Shown: piece by piece, positions 53,430-62,635 of the stretch
Layout of the letters: every line of letters starts with the position of its first letter
Position numbering within the stretch: position 1 is the first letter of the stretch
From: Dyadobacter flavalbus
GTDB taxonomy: Bacteria; Bacteroidota; Bacteroidia; Cytophagales; Spirosomataceae
Direction: 5' to 3'
NCBI RefSeq assembly: GCF_006149045.1
Contig: NZ_VBSN01000038.1
Coordinates: 558,001 to 622,000, forward strand
DNA: 64,000 nucleotides
Translations under genes and position numbers: made by a program
The notes under the pieces: generated by a model
What the model was told of the DNA's origin: nothing
Databases searched by the model: none
The model's input: the letters and a program-made list of their open reading frames with translations, nothing else

Positions 53430-54836
53430 ATGGCTAACCGTCCTAACGTTTATCTGATTCATGCCTCCGATGCTGTTCAACATGTGGATTACATAAAGGA
53501 AATACTGAACCGCCTGAAAACCGGAAACCGGATCAGCGGTTTTATCCCGGTGGAAGGTGCCGCAGCATGGACACTCCCTGAAAAAAACCTGCTGGCCGGC
53601 GATGCGGTTATCGTTTTACTGACCAATCAGATCATCCCGTTTAAAGATGAAGGTGAAAAGTACCTTAAAAGCCTGCATAACAAAGAGCTGAAAGTAATTG
53701 AAATCATTATCGACAGCATTCCTTACGATTCCGGATTTTACTTTTTTCCGGACGATGCACAGCCGATCCGGGAAAAGGGTAAAATGGACGAAGCCTGGAA
53801 CAAAATTGAAAAAGGGCTGGAACAGATGTTTCCGCCGGTAAATGCAAAAGAGAAGCAGTTTGTTTTTGGAAAATACCTTAAATACGCTGCCGCCGCTGTC
53901 GGTTTATTGTTGTTGATCTGGCTTGTTCCGAAGCTTTTCAATCAGGATGAAGTAAACTTTACTTTCAGGGTACAGGATGCATTGATGAAGCAGAAAAAAG
54001 ACACTACGTCGTGCTATCAGCCATGTCTTGCCAGCTTTTATGCGGAATCGGACCATCCTGAAAACCTGGTCTGGGATTTCGGCGATACTTTGCAAAAAGC
54101 TGTAATTACAGGCCAATATCCGGAATATCTGTTTACACAGGCCGGAACTTACACGATAAAACTGGCTACAGGGAAAGAAGACAATGCCGCAAGTATGGAA
54201 AAGAAACTGGTGGTCAAACCCGTACCGCAAGCTGACTTTGAAGTAGTGAACAATGGATGTGTGGCACCGTGCCAGCTTACATTCATCAACAGATCCAGTT
54301 ATGCCGATCAGTATTCCTGGGACTTGGGCAACGGCACAGCGACAACTGAAAAAGATGCGAAAAATATCCATTACGCGGCCAGCGGAAATTTTACTGTTCG
54401 CCTGACCGCTTCCAATAAGGACGGTATCAGGCTGGATACTTCCAAATCCGTAACAATCGCCGTTGACGAATCACCTTTTGCTCAATTTTCCGTGAGTTAT
54501 ACAGGTGATGTACAGCATCCATACAGAATGACTTTTAAAAATAATTCCAAATACAGCAATGAGTATACATGGTCATTCGGCGATGGCAGCACCATATTAA
54601 AAAAGAATAGTCAGGAACCCATTCCGCATGATTTCCCTGAACTGAAAACCTACAGGGTAACACTCGTAGCATCCAATAACCAATCGGCAATGGACAGCTT
54701 TTTCTATGACGTTTACCCGAAAAGTTACATCTTGCCTATCAGGGATCTCATGAAAACTGTAATTAGAACCAATCCGGCATACAGCGAGGAAATAAAAAAA
54801 TATTCCATTAAAGATGCAGCCCGATTTCCGAGGTAA
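53430..54836 (+). CDS. Membrane protein: TIR-like cytosolic domain, one membrane span, three PKD-like domains
   Basis: 468 residues. The first 140 residues align with the protein upstream (VYLIHASDAVQHV; AVIVLLTN; EIIIDSIPYD; DDAQPIRE). A span at about 150-168 is followed by three PKD-type beta-sandwiches (WDFGDT; SWDLGNG; TWSFGDGST). Cys pairs in CYQPC and CVAPC mark the first two PKD-like units and suggest disulfides, which fits an extracytoplasmic location. Spacing to the first gene is 195 bases. It is convergent with the PAAR gene, stops 24 bases apart. The two proteins probably form a pair. Confidence 0.82.
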   Translation: MANRPNVYLIHASDAVQHVDYIKEILNRLKTGNRISGFIPVEGAAAWTLPEKNLLAGDAVIVLLTNQIIPFKDEGEKYLKSLHNKELKVIEIIIDSIPYDSGFYFFPDDAQPIREKGKMDEAWNKIEKGLEQMFPPVNAKEKQFVFGKYLKYAAAAVGLLLLIWLVPKLFNQDEVNFTFRVQDALMKQKKDTTSCYQPCLASFYAESDHPENLVWDFGDTLQKAVITGQYPEYLFTQAGTYTIKLATGKEDNAASMEKKLVVKPVPQADFEVVNNGCVAPCQLTFINRSSYADQYSWDLGNGTATTEKDAKNIHYAASGNFTVRLTASNKDGIRLDTSKSVTIAVDESPFAQFSVSYTGDVQHPYRMTFKNNSKYSNEYTWSFGDGSTILKKNSQEPIPHDFPELKTYRVTLVASNNQSAMDSFFYDVYPKSYILPIRDLMKTVIRTNPAYSEEIKKYSIKDAARFPR

Positions 54837-54860
54837 TGCTGCATACTTTATACAACACCG

Positions 54861-55154
54861 TTACCCGATCAACACCGTCATACATCCCTGCAGGATTGTA
54901 CCGCCATGGGCCGTAGTGTCGCCCACCCGGGCGGCCGGCTTTCCTCCGATGAGTACCGTACCGGAACCCACGGCAATCATGTCGGGCGGCCCTGCGCAGG
55001 TACAAAGGCTGGTTACCGTTGCTGCCGGCATGCCACCGATCAGGACGGTTGAAACCCCGGGCGGCATCACTGGCCCACCGACGTGCGGAACCAATGCTGT
55101 TATCATCGGACAAACATGCATATCTCCTGCTCTTGCTGCTGGCAGTCCCATCAT
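54861..55154 (-). CDS. PAAR-domain spike tip protein (Afp10-like)
   Basis: About 97 residues from the start chosen at 55154; a start 30 bases earlier is possible. The body is a PAAR repeat protein (PAARAGDMHVCPM; VLIGGMPAATVTSLC; VLIGGKPAARVGDTTAHGG). PAAR proteins sharpen the VgrG tip and bind metal through His/Cys. In other eCIS loci PAAR (afp10) sits next to VgrG; here it lies beyond the two TIR-like genes, some 9 kb away. Confidence 0.85.
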   Translation of the reverse strand: MMGLPAARAGDMHVCPMITALVPHVGGPVMPPGVSTVLIGGMPAATVTSLCTCAGPPDMIAVGSGTVLIGGKPAARVGDTTAHGGTILQGCMTVLIG

Positions 55155-55776
55155 TGCCGGTTGAATGGTTTGAAAACAAGTCACGATTGCAGGCTCTGAT
55201 CAGACGGGAAAGTCAAATAATGCCTTTTATAAATGTAAAAATAAATTTTTGTGCATTTTTAATAAGATCAGATCATTTCCGGTAAATATGGCCGGATCCA
55301 TCATACGTAAAATAAAATCTACAAATTAATTATAGATACTTATGCACTTTTGTCGTATTTTTCTGTTATTAAAATACAGCCGAACATTGGAGCTGTTCTT
55401 TTTACCAGTTCTGTCTGTAAAAGTTTGTTCCTGAACCGGCCGGTTATCATACGATTTTCAGCATAATATAATAACATTCATCACAACTGTAAAATGGCGA
55501 TTTTTCTGATCCGCGATGTCAACATTCTGAGAACTTTTTACGTAACTACTTATAAATGTTTGCATTTTGTTGAGAATTTAAATCGCTTTTTTTGAAACCG
55601 ACAATTATTTTATGTATATTTTGAATAAAGGCGCGTTTTTTGTTGTTATCCAACATACTACGCATTAATCAGACATCAAGTATTGCAAAAAGCCATCAAA
55701 CAAAGCCCCTGATTCCGGAAGCCTTGTTTTTTAAATCACACTACAATCATTTCTATATTGCTCGTAATAATATCAT
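55155..55776. other. Intergenic region upstream of the fibre-like gene
   Basis: About 620 AT-rich bases without a supported gene on either strand. The left part should hold the promoter of the PAAR gene. The right part carries a candidate -33/-7 promoter (55592-55623) for the 748-residue protein. Confidence 0.5.
55592..55623 (+). promoter_or_regulatory. Candidate Bacteroidota promoter for the fibre-like gene
   Basis: TTG at 55592-55594 (in TTTTTTTGAAA) lies about 20 bases upstream of TATATTTTG at 55615-55623, one base longer than the Bacteroidota -7 consensus TAnnTTTG. The start codon is about 150 bases further down, so a long leader would follow. Confidence 0.35.
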
Positions 55777-58023
55777 ATGGATGCAGAAAATCTACTCCCT
55801 CTAAAAGCATTTGATTTTAGGCATGTCCCTCTTTCTATGAACACTGACCTTTCTTTTTCAAGGGAAGGTGAAGCCTCTTTTTATGGATCCGACGGTTATC
55901 TGCATTTTGCACTTCCCGGAACAAACTGGCTGATCGACAGCCTCAGAATGACTGATCTGCCGTGGAGCAACATCGGCGTAACAGTTTCAGAAATCAACGA
56001 CAAGAACATTTCAGGGAACTTCAACTTTGTAAAAAAGCTGGCCGAGTCGAACGGAACGGGAGAACACAGAATGTCACAGGAAGTGAATGTAACCATGGAT
56101 ATTCCGCTGACGATCAGTGTTTACGTTAAGGCCGGTACCAGAAATATGGTACAGTTCAGCTTTCTGAATGCCGCCACTTACACCGGAGGAAATCCGGGGA
56201 TGCGGGTTAACCTGACGGACGGAACCATTACTTCGAAAAGCTCCAATATTATTTCCTGCGAAGCCGTTGACAGCGGAAACGGCTGGTGGCGGCTTGCTGT
56301 TACCGGCGTTCCGGATCTGGGAACGGAATCCGGGCTTCACATTTATATACTCGATGAAAGCAACGCCGTCAGCTATAATGGAAATCCTGATAAGTACATT
56401 TATATATGGGGCGCGCAGTTTGAACAGGGGTTCAAGCCATCGGCTTTTACACCGACAACGACGGCTCCCTATTTTGGATTAAGATACAATTACACTCCTG
56501 CTTCCAAGCCTGTTCTGGCCGGCGTACTCATAGAACCTGCGGGTACAAACCTGTTTTTATATTCGCATACATTTAATCAGAATGCCTGGAAAACGAAGGA
56601 TACCAGGCTTAATCTCGTTTCGGAACGCTCGCCGGACGGGACATTGAATGCTTACAAATTAACCGAGGTCGCCGGTTATTCTTCCCATTATCTGATTCCG
56701 GAACCGATGGTGGAAACGGAACTGGGAGGTGTTTATACCATCAGCGTTTTTCTGAAGGCAGCCGGACGCAACTGGGCCTATTTCAACATCAACGGCGTTA
56801 CGGCACATTTCAATCTTGCAAACGGCATCCTTGGAAATCTGAGCTTTAAAATTGAATCTGCTGCAATGGAAAGCGCAGGTAACGGCTGGTACCGATGCTC
56901 GTCCACGTTTGTTTCGGTGACACCGGTTGCTTCCATCAGGATCGGTACCGAAATTGAAAATGCGGAAATGGTCTATACCGGAAACGGCACAGCCGGAATG
57001 CTGATCTGGGGTGCCCAGCTGGAAAAAGGCGATAAAACGACAAGCTATATCCGGACCACTGATAAGCCTGCTTCAAGGAGTGCAGACAAGGTTGTACTGG
57101 CCCGCCCTTCATCCAGTGTTCCGCTTGACATGTACATTCAAAGAAAGAACGGCGGTATCTGGATGAGTGAACAAACTGACGATCATGAAGTTACAACTTC
57201 CAACAGTGAAGTTCAGCTTATACAATACTATAATCCGGAAATGCCGGATGTTAAAAAAGAAGAAATATCCCAAAGCCTTTTTCCGCAGGAGTATGGCTAC
57301 TTTGCAGATGATTCCGCACAGGTAATGATTTTTGGTACCGAGTACAAAGCACAAACACCGAACAAGCCGTGGTCGCTGCAGAAAGCCTACAACAAAACTT
57401 CTCCTACTTTTAGACTGCAGGTTAAAAATGGCGACAGGTGGAGCGGTGATATCAAAACCATGCGGTCGCGGGAACGTTCCGAAATGTATCAGAAGAGCGC
57501 CAACCTACCTTTCGATCAGGATGTCTGGGTTTCTTTTGCAATTAAAATAGAACCGGGTGAGGCGCTCAATCTTTCTGACAATGATTTTTGCATTATCGGC
57601 CAGTTTCATGCGAGTGAAGATGCTGACGATGTAAGTTCCGCGCCTATTCTCGGCCTGCGGATGGAAGGAGCTGATACCATACGTCTGTATACGTGTTCCA
57701 CAACCGAAAACCCGCACACGGTAGGACCGCCAATCGTTCCGAGAGCATTCAGCAGATTTACCCGCGGCATATGGCACCGAATCGTTATCCGGGCGAAATT
57801 TTCACCTACCAATGCAGAACTGCAATGGTGGAAAAACGGCGAAGAACTGATTAATCTTACCGGCATTGGCATGGGTTTTCCGGACAAAACCGGTCCATAC
57901 TGGAAATTTGGCGTATACCGGTCCACGATGCGGCAGACACTTGCTGTGGAGTATTCAAATATGGAACTGAGCTACACAACCTCGCTTCTCCCGCGGGTAA
58001 AGCAACCACTGATCATTATATAG
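55777..58023 (+). CDS. Signal-less fibre-like protein with a polysaccharide-lyase-type C-terminal domain
   Basis: 748 residues with no signal peptide or membrane span. Two repeated beta-sandwich modules each end in a phage-tail-like motif: WGAQFEQGFKPSAFTPT near 211 and WGAQLEKGDKTTSYIRTT near 411. The C-terminal 240 residues resemble the polysaccharide lyase/concanavalin-like fold of the heparin lyase I type (RFTRGIWHRIVIRAKF, LQWWKNGEEL, PYWKFGVYR near 706-714). Without a secretion signal it should leave the cell only as part of the injection particle, so a tail-fibre or cell-binding role is likely. The fibre gene expected in eCIS (Afp13) is otherwise missing from the cluster. Catalytic residues are not certain. 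Confidence 0.68.
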   Translation: MDAENLLPLKAFDFRHVPLSMNTDLSFSREGEASFYGSDGYLHFALPGTNWLIDSLRMTDLPWSNIGVTVSEINDKNISGNFNFVKKLAESNGTGEHRMSQEVNVTMDIPLTISVYVKAGTRNMVQFSFLNAATYTGGNPGMRVNLTDGTITSKSSNIISCEAVDSGNGWWRLAVTGVPDLGTESGLHIYILDESNAVSYNGNPDKYIYIWGAQFEQGFKPSAFTPTTTAPYFGLRYNYTPASKPVLAGVLIEPAGTNLFLYSHTFNQNAWKTKDTRLNLVSERSPDGTLNAYKLTEVAGYSSHYLIPEPMVETELGGVYTISVFLKAAGRNWAYFNINGVTAHFNLANGILGNLSFKIESAAMESAGNGWYRCSSTFVSVTPVASIRIGTEIENAEMVYTGNGTAGMLIWGAQLEKGDKTTSYIRTTDKPASRSADKVVLARPSSSVPLDMYIQRKNGGIWMSEQTDDHEVTTSNSEVQLIQYYNPEMPDVKKEEISQSLFPQEYGYFADDSAQVMIFGTEYKAQTPNKPWSLQKAYNKTSPTFRLQVKNGDRWSGDIKTMRSRERSEMYQKSANLPFDQDVWVSFAIKIEPGEALNLSDNDFCIIGQFHASEDADDVSSAPILGLRMEGADTIRLYTCSTTENPHTVGPPIVPRAFSRFTRGIWHRIVIRAKFSPTNAELQWWKNGEELINLTGIGMGFPDKTGPYWKFGVYRSTMRQTLAVEYSNMELSYTTSLLPRVKQPLIII

Positions 58024-58041
58024 CGTTTCTGAACATTGGAA

Positions 58042-58077
58042 AAAAAGACTGTCTCGCAAACTGGGGCAGTCTTTTTC
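58042..58077 (+). terminator. Rho-independent terminator after the fibre-like gene
   Basis: AAAAAGACTG (58042-58051) pairs with CAGTCTTTTT (58067-58076), 20 bases after the stop codon. Confidence 0.88.
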
Positions 58078-58169
58078 ATACATTCAACAACAGCCGGAAG
58101 TTCATTTTAAGATTTCAGTGGGATTTTTCATCCGCAATATGGATTTCAGGATCGTCCGTTTAGACAGGC

Positions 58170-58195
58170 AAAGCTGGCTTGTAAGCCAGCTTTTT
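58170..58195 (+). terminator. Second hairpin before the delta-60-repeat gene end
   Basis: AAAGCTGGCTT (58170-58180) pairs with AAGCCAGCTTT (58183-58193), followed on the plus strand by TTTACTTTTT. It abuts the stop codon of the minus-strand gene that ends at 58194. It may be a second-chance terminator for the fibre-like gene. Confidence 0.65.
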
Positions 58196-60032
58196 ACTTT
58201 TTCACAATCTGGTGCCTACTTCCGGAGCCATCCTGTTTGGTTATGAACAACGTATACAATCCAGCCTGCAAATGCCGGATTTCAATTTCACTAACAGGTA
58301 AGTCAGACTTAAACACCTGCTTTCCGACTGTTGAAAGTAAGGCTATATTTTTTATTAAATTCCTATCCGCAGCTTCAATATAGATCTTTTCTTGTGACGG
58401 ATTAGGATAAACTGAAAAAGATGATCCGGATATTTCAACATCTACGTTCTGAATGCGGCTGTAAGTAAAAGTCCGGTCCTGATCAATCATTTTCAGCCTG
58501 TACAAATTCCTGCCTTCCGCAGCAGCATTATCAATAAAAGAATAATCGCTTTCTGCTTTGGAGTTGCCGGCAGATTGTACACTGCCAATTGTGAACCACT
58601 GTTTTCCATTATGGCTGCGTTGGACTTCAAAGCTATTGCTGTTTTCTTCACTCGCAGTTTTCCATTCCAGTTGTACATTTCTTTCAACTGCCTCGGCTGT
58701 GAAGCTGATTAGTTCTACCGGGAGAACTACATCATTATTGTAACGCGCAAGTGCAAAATCGTAATCATTGCCATTCTTAGTATAACCGGCAACAACGATT
58801 TTCCCATTTTTCTGAAGAGCCATACTGGTTCCAAAATCCCAATTGCCTCCAAAGTCAGTCATGACTTTCCCTCCGATACCAAAGGTATTATCTAGGGTTC
58901 CATCCGTATTATAACGTGCAAGTGCAAAGTCCAGAGTAGTTCCGTTATTTCTGGCTGTAAATCCAAATGCCAGAATTTTCTGATCCGATTGCAGTACCAT
59001 AGAGGCAGGAATATCATCTGTATTATCAAATGTAGTTAGTACTATACCGTTGTTACCAAAAGTATTATCTATACTGCCGTCACTATTGTATCGAACTAGT
59101 GCAAAATCATCAAAGCCGTTATACCAAGGATTTGCTTGGCCTAGTAAAAGAATTTTGTTGTCAGCCTGGACGGCCAACGAAAGGCCTATATCATGTTTTT
59201 TTACCAATGTTTGAACAATTCCACTATTGCCAAAGCCATTGTCAAGATCACCATTGGAGTTAAGCCTCAGTAAAACAAACCTATAATCATAATTTCCAGT
59301 TTCTTTATCAATATACACTTCTGTAAAACCAGTTGCCAATATTTTCCCATCGTTCTGTAATTCAGCAGATCTAATTGATTGCCATGAACCCGATTCTCCA
59401 ATGTTAAATGAAACTTTACCGGATGAACCAAAAGTGTTGTCAAGAGTACCATTTGGAAGGTATCTTGCAAAAGCAACGTTTACGTCAAAGCTTATATCTG
59501 AAATTCCACACATTATAATTTTACCATCCGGCTGCAAAAGAACCTTATTTGCTTTTTCATTGGTATTATTAAAATCTGTTGTAACAACGCCGCCAGTTCC
59601 AAAACCCAGATCTCTGCTGCCATTGGAATTGTATCTAACCATTGCAAAGTCATAATTGGCACCATTCCAGCTGTAACCTGCAGCTATAATTTTCCCATCA
59701 GATTGAAGTACAATCGAGTATGGAATGTCTTCATTAATGCCAACCGGAGGACGTACGATTCCTGCATTACCGAATGAATTATCCAGAGTTCCATCTGTGT
59801 TATAGCGAACCAGTGTAAAATAAGCATTATAATCTACTGGAGTACAGTACCCGCCTACTACAATCTTTCCGTCAGGTTGTATCAGCATGGATGTAGCGAT
59901 ATTTCTTGTCTGATCAATGTTTGTAATAACCTTTCCATTCTGTCCGAACGTTGGGTCCAAGGTGCCTGATTGTGCAAATAAGTGAGTTGTGATTATAAAA
60001 ACTGAAAATGTGATGAGGAAAAGTCTGATCAT
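58194..60032 (-). CDS. Delta-60 repeat protein with type IX secretion sorting domain
   Basis: 612 residues. A signal peptide (about 1-20, ending Leu-Phe-Ala-Gln) is followed by seven or so delta-60 repeats of about 55 residues (GTLDPTFGQNGKVITNI ... IQPDGKIVVGGY), forming a propeller-like fold. A fibronectin-like segment (VQLEWKTASEENSNSFEVQRS) and a C-terminal type IX sorting domain follow (FSVYPNPSQEKIYIEA, then LLSTVGKQV to IVKK). It is therefore exported through the Sec pathway and the type IX machinery to the surface. Its repeats superficially recall the propeller repeats of the 51411 protein, but the motifs differ. Confidence 0.9.
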   Translation of the reverse strand: MIRLFLITFSVFIITTHLFAQSGTLDPTFGQNGKVITNIDQTRNIATSMLIQPDGKIVVGGYCTPVDYNAYFTLVRYNTDGTLDNSFGNAGIVRPPVGINEDIPYSIVLQSDGKIIAAGYSWNGANYDFAMVRYNSNGSRDLGFGTGGVVTTDFNNTNEKANKVLLQPDGKIIMCGISDISFDVNVAFARYLPNGTLDNTFGSSGKVSFNIGESGSWQSIRSAELQNDGKILATGFTEVYIDKETGNYDYRFVLLRLNSNGDLDNGFGNSGIVQTLVKKHDIGLSLAVQADNKILLLGQANPWYNGFDDFALVRYNSDGSIDNTFGNNGIVLTTFDNTDDIPASMVLQSDQKILAFGFTARNNGTTLDFALARYNTDGTLDNTFGIGGKVMTDFGGNWDFGTSMALQKNGKIVVAGYTKNGNDYDFALARYNNDVVLPVELISFTAEAVERNVQLEWKTASEENSNSFEVQRSHNGKQWFTIGSVQSAGNSKAESDYSFIDNAAAEGRNLYRLKMIDQDRTFTYSRIQNVDVEISGSSFSVYPNPSQEKIYIEAADRNLIKNIALLSTVGKQVFKSDLPVSEIEIRHLQAGLYTLFITKQDGSGSRHQIVKK

Positions 60033-60386
60033 AAGATTCGTATTTTAAGCGTGTGCAAATGGTTTTGTTTAATACCCGAGTGGAAGTAGCAATTCGAGTT
60101 GATGGATTAAAGAAACCTAAACTTTATGAATCCGGAAATCACCAAGCCTTGTCAGTTTTCAACCGGTAATTATGATTATCCGAAAGGGGTTTTAAAATCT
60201 TAAAAATGGAGCCGAGGAGCGCGGGTAGAAAGTTTAACACAAAATCACAAACGTTCTCAATACAGCATGAAAAAGCCCCGTTCTGCAAGCGAACGAGGCT
60301 TTTCAATAGTTTAGACTTTGTTTCGGATGAATATTTTTGTCCTTTGATTTTCAGCTTATTAAGCAACAAAAATCAACTTTATCCCA
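60033..60386. other. Intergenic region between delta-60 gene and SDR gene
   Basis: About 350 bases with no supported gene. It holds the SDR terminator at 60271-60303 and, to the left, presumably the promoter of the delta-60-repeat gene. Confidence 0.5.
60271..60303 (-). terminator. Rho-independent terminator after the SDR gene
   Basis: AAAAGCC at 60271-60277 pairs with GGCTTTT at 60297-60303, with an inner CGTTC/GAACG stem. On the minus strand the stem is followed by a T-run. It lies 84 bases after the SDR stop. Confidence 0.8.
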
Positions 60387-61277
60387 TTAAATTGTCGGTG
60401 TACCGCCTGTAACCTGTATCGTGGAAGCCGTCATGTAGCTGGAATCTTGAGAAGCCAGCAATACATAAGCAGGTGCAAGTTCCGCAGGCTGTCCGGCGCG
60501 CTGCAACGGGGTATCCGAACCAAAAGATTTCACTTTTTCAGGCGGCATGGTCGATGGAATCAGCGGCGTCCAGATCGGGCCGGGCGCCACACAATTGACA
60601 CGGATGCCTTTTTCTCCCCACAACTGTCCCAAACCGGCAGTAAAATTCTGAATGGCGCCTTTGGTAGAAGCATAAGCCAATAATCCGGGCGATGGCCTGT
60701 ACGCATTTACAGAAGTAGTATTGATAACGGTACTGCCAGGCTTAAGATGCGGCTCGGCTGCCTTGCACAAGTAGAACATCGCAAAGATATTGGTCCTGAA
60801 AGTGCGGTCGAGTTCTTCGGCACTCAGTTCCTGCAGAGATTCGTGCGACATCTGGAAAGCTGCATTGTTCACCAGAATATCCAGTCCGCCAAGTTCATTC
60901 ACGGCACGTTCCACAATTTGCTTGCAATGCTCCTCTTCCTGAATATCGCCGGGAACCAATATTGCTTTTCTGCCGGCCTGCTCTACATATTTGGCTGTTT
61001 CTCTGGCATCTTCGTCTTCATTCAGATAGGAAATCAGTACGTCGGCGCCTTCACGTGCAAAGGCTATGGCAACGGCTCTTCCAATTCCCGAGTCACCGCC
61101 GGTAATGATTGCTTTTCTGCCCGTCAACTTGCCGGAGCCTTTGTAGGAAGTTTCTCCATGGTCTGCCTGCGGGGTAAGCTGCTCTTCGTAGCCCGGAACC
61201 GGCTGTTCCTGATCCGGAAACGGCGGTTTTTCATATTGCTCTAACGGATTCTGCATTTCGTTGCTGCTGTTTTCCAT
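60387..61277 (-). CDS. SDR-family oxidoreductase (stress-protein-39 / YghA type)
   Basis: 296 residues. A 50-residue polar N-terminal extension (PPFPDQEQPVPG) precedes a Rossmann fold with TGGDSGIGR (59-67), an Asn-Asn-Ala-Ala after NLGGLDILVNN, and the catalytic Ser189, Tyr202 and Lys206 (YASTKGA). The long N-terminal extension and TPLQRAGQPAELAPAYVLLAS place it with the general-stress-protein 39/YghA group. Cofactor NAD(P) is likely; substrate unknown. The gene is monocistronic. Confidence 0.93.
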   Translation of the reverse strand: MENSSNEMQNPLEQYEKPPFPDQEQPVPGYEEQLTPQADHGETSYKGSGKLTGRKAIITGGDSGIGRAVAIAFAREGADVLISYLNEDEDARETAKYVEQAGRKAILVPGDIQEEEHCKQIVERAVNELGGLDILVNNAAFQMSHESLQELSAEELDRTFRTNIFAMFYLCKAAEPHLKPGSTVINTTSVNAYRPSPGLLAYASTKGAIQNFTAGLGQLWGEKGIRVNCVAPGPIWTPLIPSTMPPEKVKSFGSDTPLQRAGQPAELAPAYVLLASQDSSYMTASTIQVTGGTPTI

Positions 61278-61585
61278 AATGGTAAGTTTTAGTTAAAAAT
61301 TGATAACGGCAATCGTATTGCCAACAGAATTCACAAGAAAGAAAATCACAGTTTTCACACAACGCTTTGCATGGCATACCTTTGATTTTCATCTTTCCGG
61401 CTACTTTTAACCGAATGCACTCTGCCCTACAAATATGATGCCGCAATCCGAACGCAATGCTTTAAACAATTCCTGTTTATCCTGTTTGACAAAAATCATT
61501 ATTCAGGAATTCCGGGTTTTGATGCCGGCAACGCAGTATATTTCACTTTTATAAGTAAATTGACGCTTTTAACTTATAAGCTTGT
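61278..61585. other. Intergenic region between SDR and DUF1080 genes
   Basis: About 310 bases without a gene. It should hold divergent promoters. A small inverted repeat TTATAAGT (61549-61556) / ACTTATAA (61572-61579) lies just before the DUF1080 start and might be an operator, though it is weak. Confidence 0.4.
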
Positions 61586-62563
61586 ATGAACCAATTATTC
61601 CAGACCAACCTGCACCGGCGTTTCCGGTTTTCTCTTTTACCCGCACTTACTCTGCTGCTGGCCGTATTTACGCTGAATACTTACGGCTATGCATCCAAAT
61701 CTTTGGCTTCTCCGCTGGAAGGACGGTGGGATATCACCATTGATGTTTCCGGCAAACCTTCTCCTTCGTGGCTGGAAGTGAGGCATTCCGGAACACATAC
61801 GCTCGTCGGGCAGTTTACCGGGATTTCCGGAAGCGCCCGCCCTATTTCCGAAGTCCATTTCAAGGATGGAAAAATGAGCTTTGAAATTCCGCCGCAATGG
61901 GAAAGAGGCGACAAAAACCTGACTGTGGAAGGAACGCTCGCCGGGGAAAAATTATCGGGCACACTCACAACGCCTGACGGAAAAACGTACAGCTGGAACG
62001 GCGTACGTGCGCCTTCTCTGAGACGGCAGTCGCAGCCTTCATGGGGAAAACCAATCAAGCTGACAGAAGGAAATACAATCAAAGGCTGGCATGCAGCAGG
62101 TGAAAACCAGTGGATTGCAGAAAACGGCATTCTGCGCAGCCCGAAATCCGGTGCCAACCTGATTACAGATGAAAAATTCAATGACTTCAAACTGCATGTG
62201 GAATTCCGTATTCCGAAAGGAAGCAACAGCGGCGTGTATCTGCGCGGCCGCTACGAAGTGCAGGTTACAGACAGCAAAGGCATGGAACCGGCGCTGGATC
62301 AGCTTGGCGCCATTTACGGCTTCATCAGCCCTACGGAAATGATGGCCAAAGATCCGGGTGAATGGCAGTCATTTGATATTACACTGGTGGGCAGAATGCT
62401 GACGCTGGTTACAAACGGTAAAACGGTGATCTGCGGACAGGAAATCCCCGGCATAACAGGCGGTGCACTGGACAGCAACGAAGGCGAAGCCGGCCCGTTG
62501 TACATTCAGGGCGATCACGGCCCGGTGGAATACCGCAATATTGTGATTACTCCTGCCAAGTAA
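61586..62563 (+). CDS. DUF1080 (3-keto-disaccharide hydrolase) domain protein
   Basis: 325 residues. Signal peptide (about 1-36, ending Tyr-Ala-Ser). An N-terminal beta-domain (SPLEGRWDITIDVSGKP, about 42-150) is followed by a concanavalin-like DUF1080 module with FNDFKLHVEFRIPKGSNSG and the conserved VYLRGRYEVQV and YIQGDHGPVEYRNI. DUF1080 domains hydrolyse 3-keto-glycosides in the periplasm. The partner 3-dehydrogenase is often of the Gfo/Idh/MocA type, and one such gene lies next to this one. A strong bidirectional terminator separates them. Confidence 0.88.
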   Translation: MNQLFQTNLHRRFRFSLLPALTLLLAVFTLNTYGYASKSLASPLEGRWDITIDVSGKPSPSWLEVRHSGTHTLVGQFTGISGSARPISEVHFKDGKMSFEIPPQWERGDKNLTVEGTLAGEKLSGTLTTPDGKTYSWNGVRAPSLRRQSQPSWGKPIKLTEGNTIKGWHAAGENQWIAENGILRSPKSGANLITDEKFNDFKLHVEFRIPKGSNSGVYLRGRYEVQVTDSKGMEPALDQLGAIYGFISPTEMMAKDPGEWQSFDITLVGRMLTLVTNGKTVICGQEIPGITGGALDSNEGEAGPLYIQGDHGPVEYRNIVITPAK

Positions 62564-62583
62564 TTTCAGACATGTTTTTCAAA

Positions 62584-62617
62584 CGCAAAAAGCAGCCGTT
62601 CCCGGCTGCTTTTTGCG
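62584..62617. terminator. Bidirectional terminator between DUF1080 and Gfo/Idh/MocA genes
   Basis: A 15-bp perfect stem, CGCAAAAAGCAGCCG (62584-62598) and CGGCTGCTTTTTGCG (62603-62617), has a TTCC loop. A-run and T-run flank the GC core, so both converging genes can use it. Confidence 0.92.
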
Positions 62618-62635
62618 TTAATGACCTTTATATTT

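Noticed and set aside
51411-54836. Thoeris- or CBASS-type TIR defence system
   Set aside because: No cyclase, Macro-type or effector partner adjoins, and the large extracytoplasmic parts point to a surface or sensing role. A defence role is not excluded but is unsupported.
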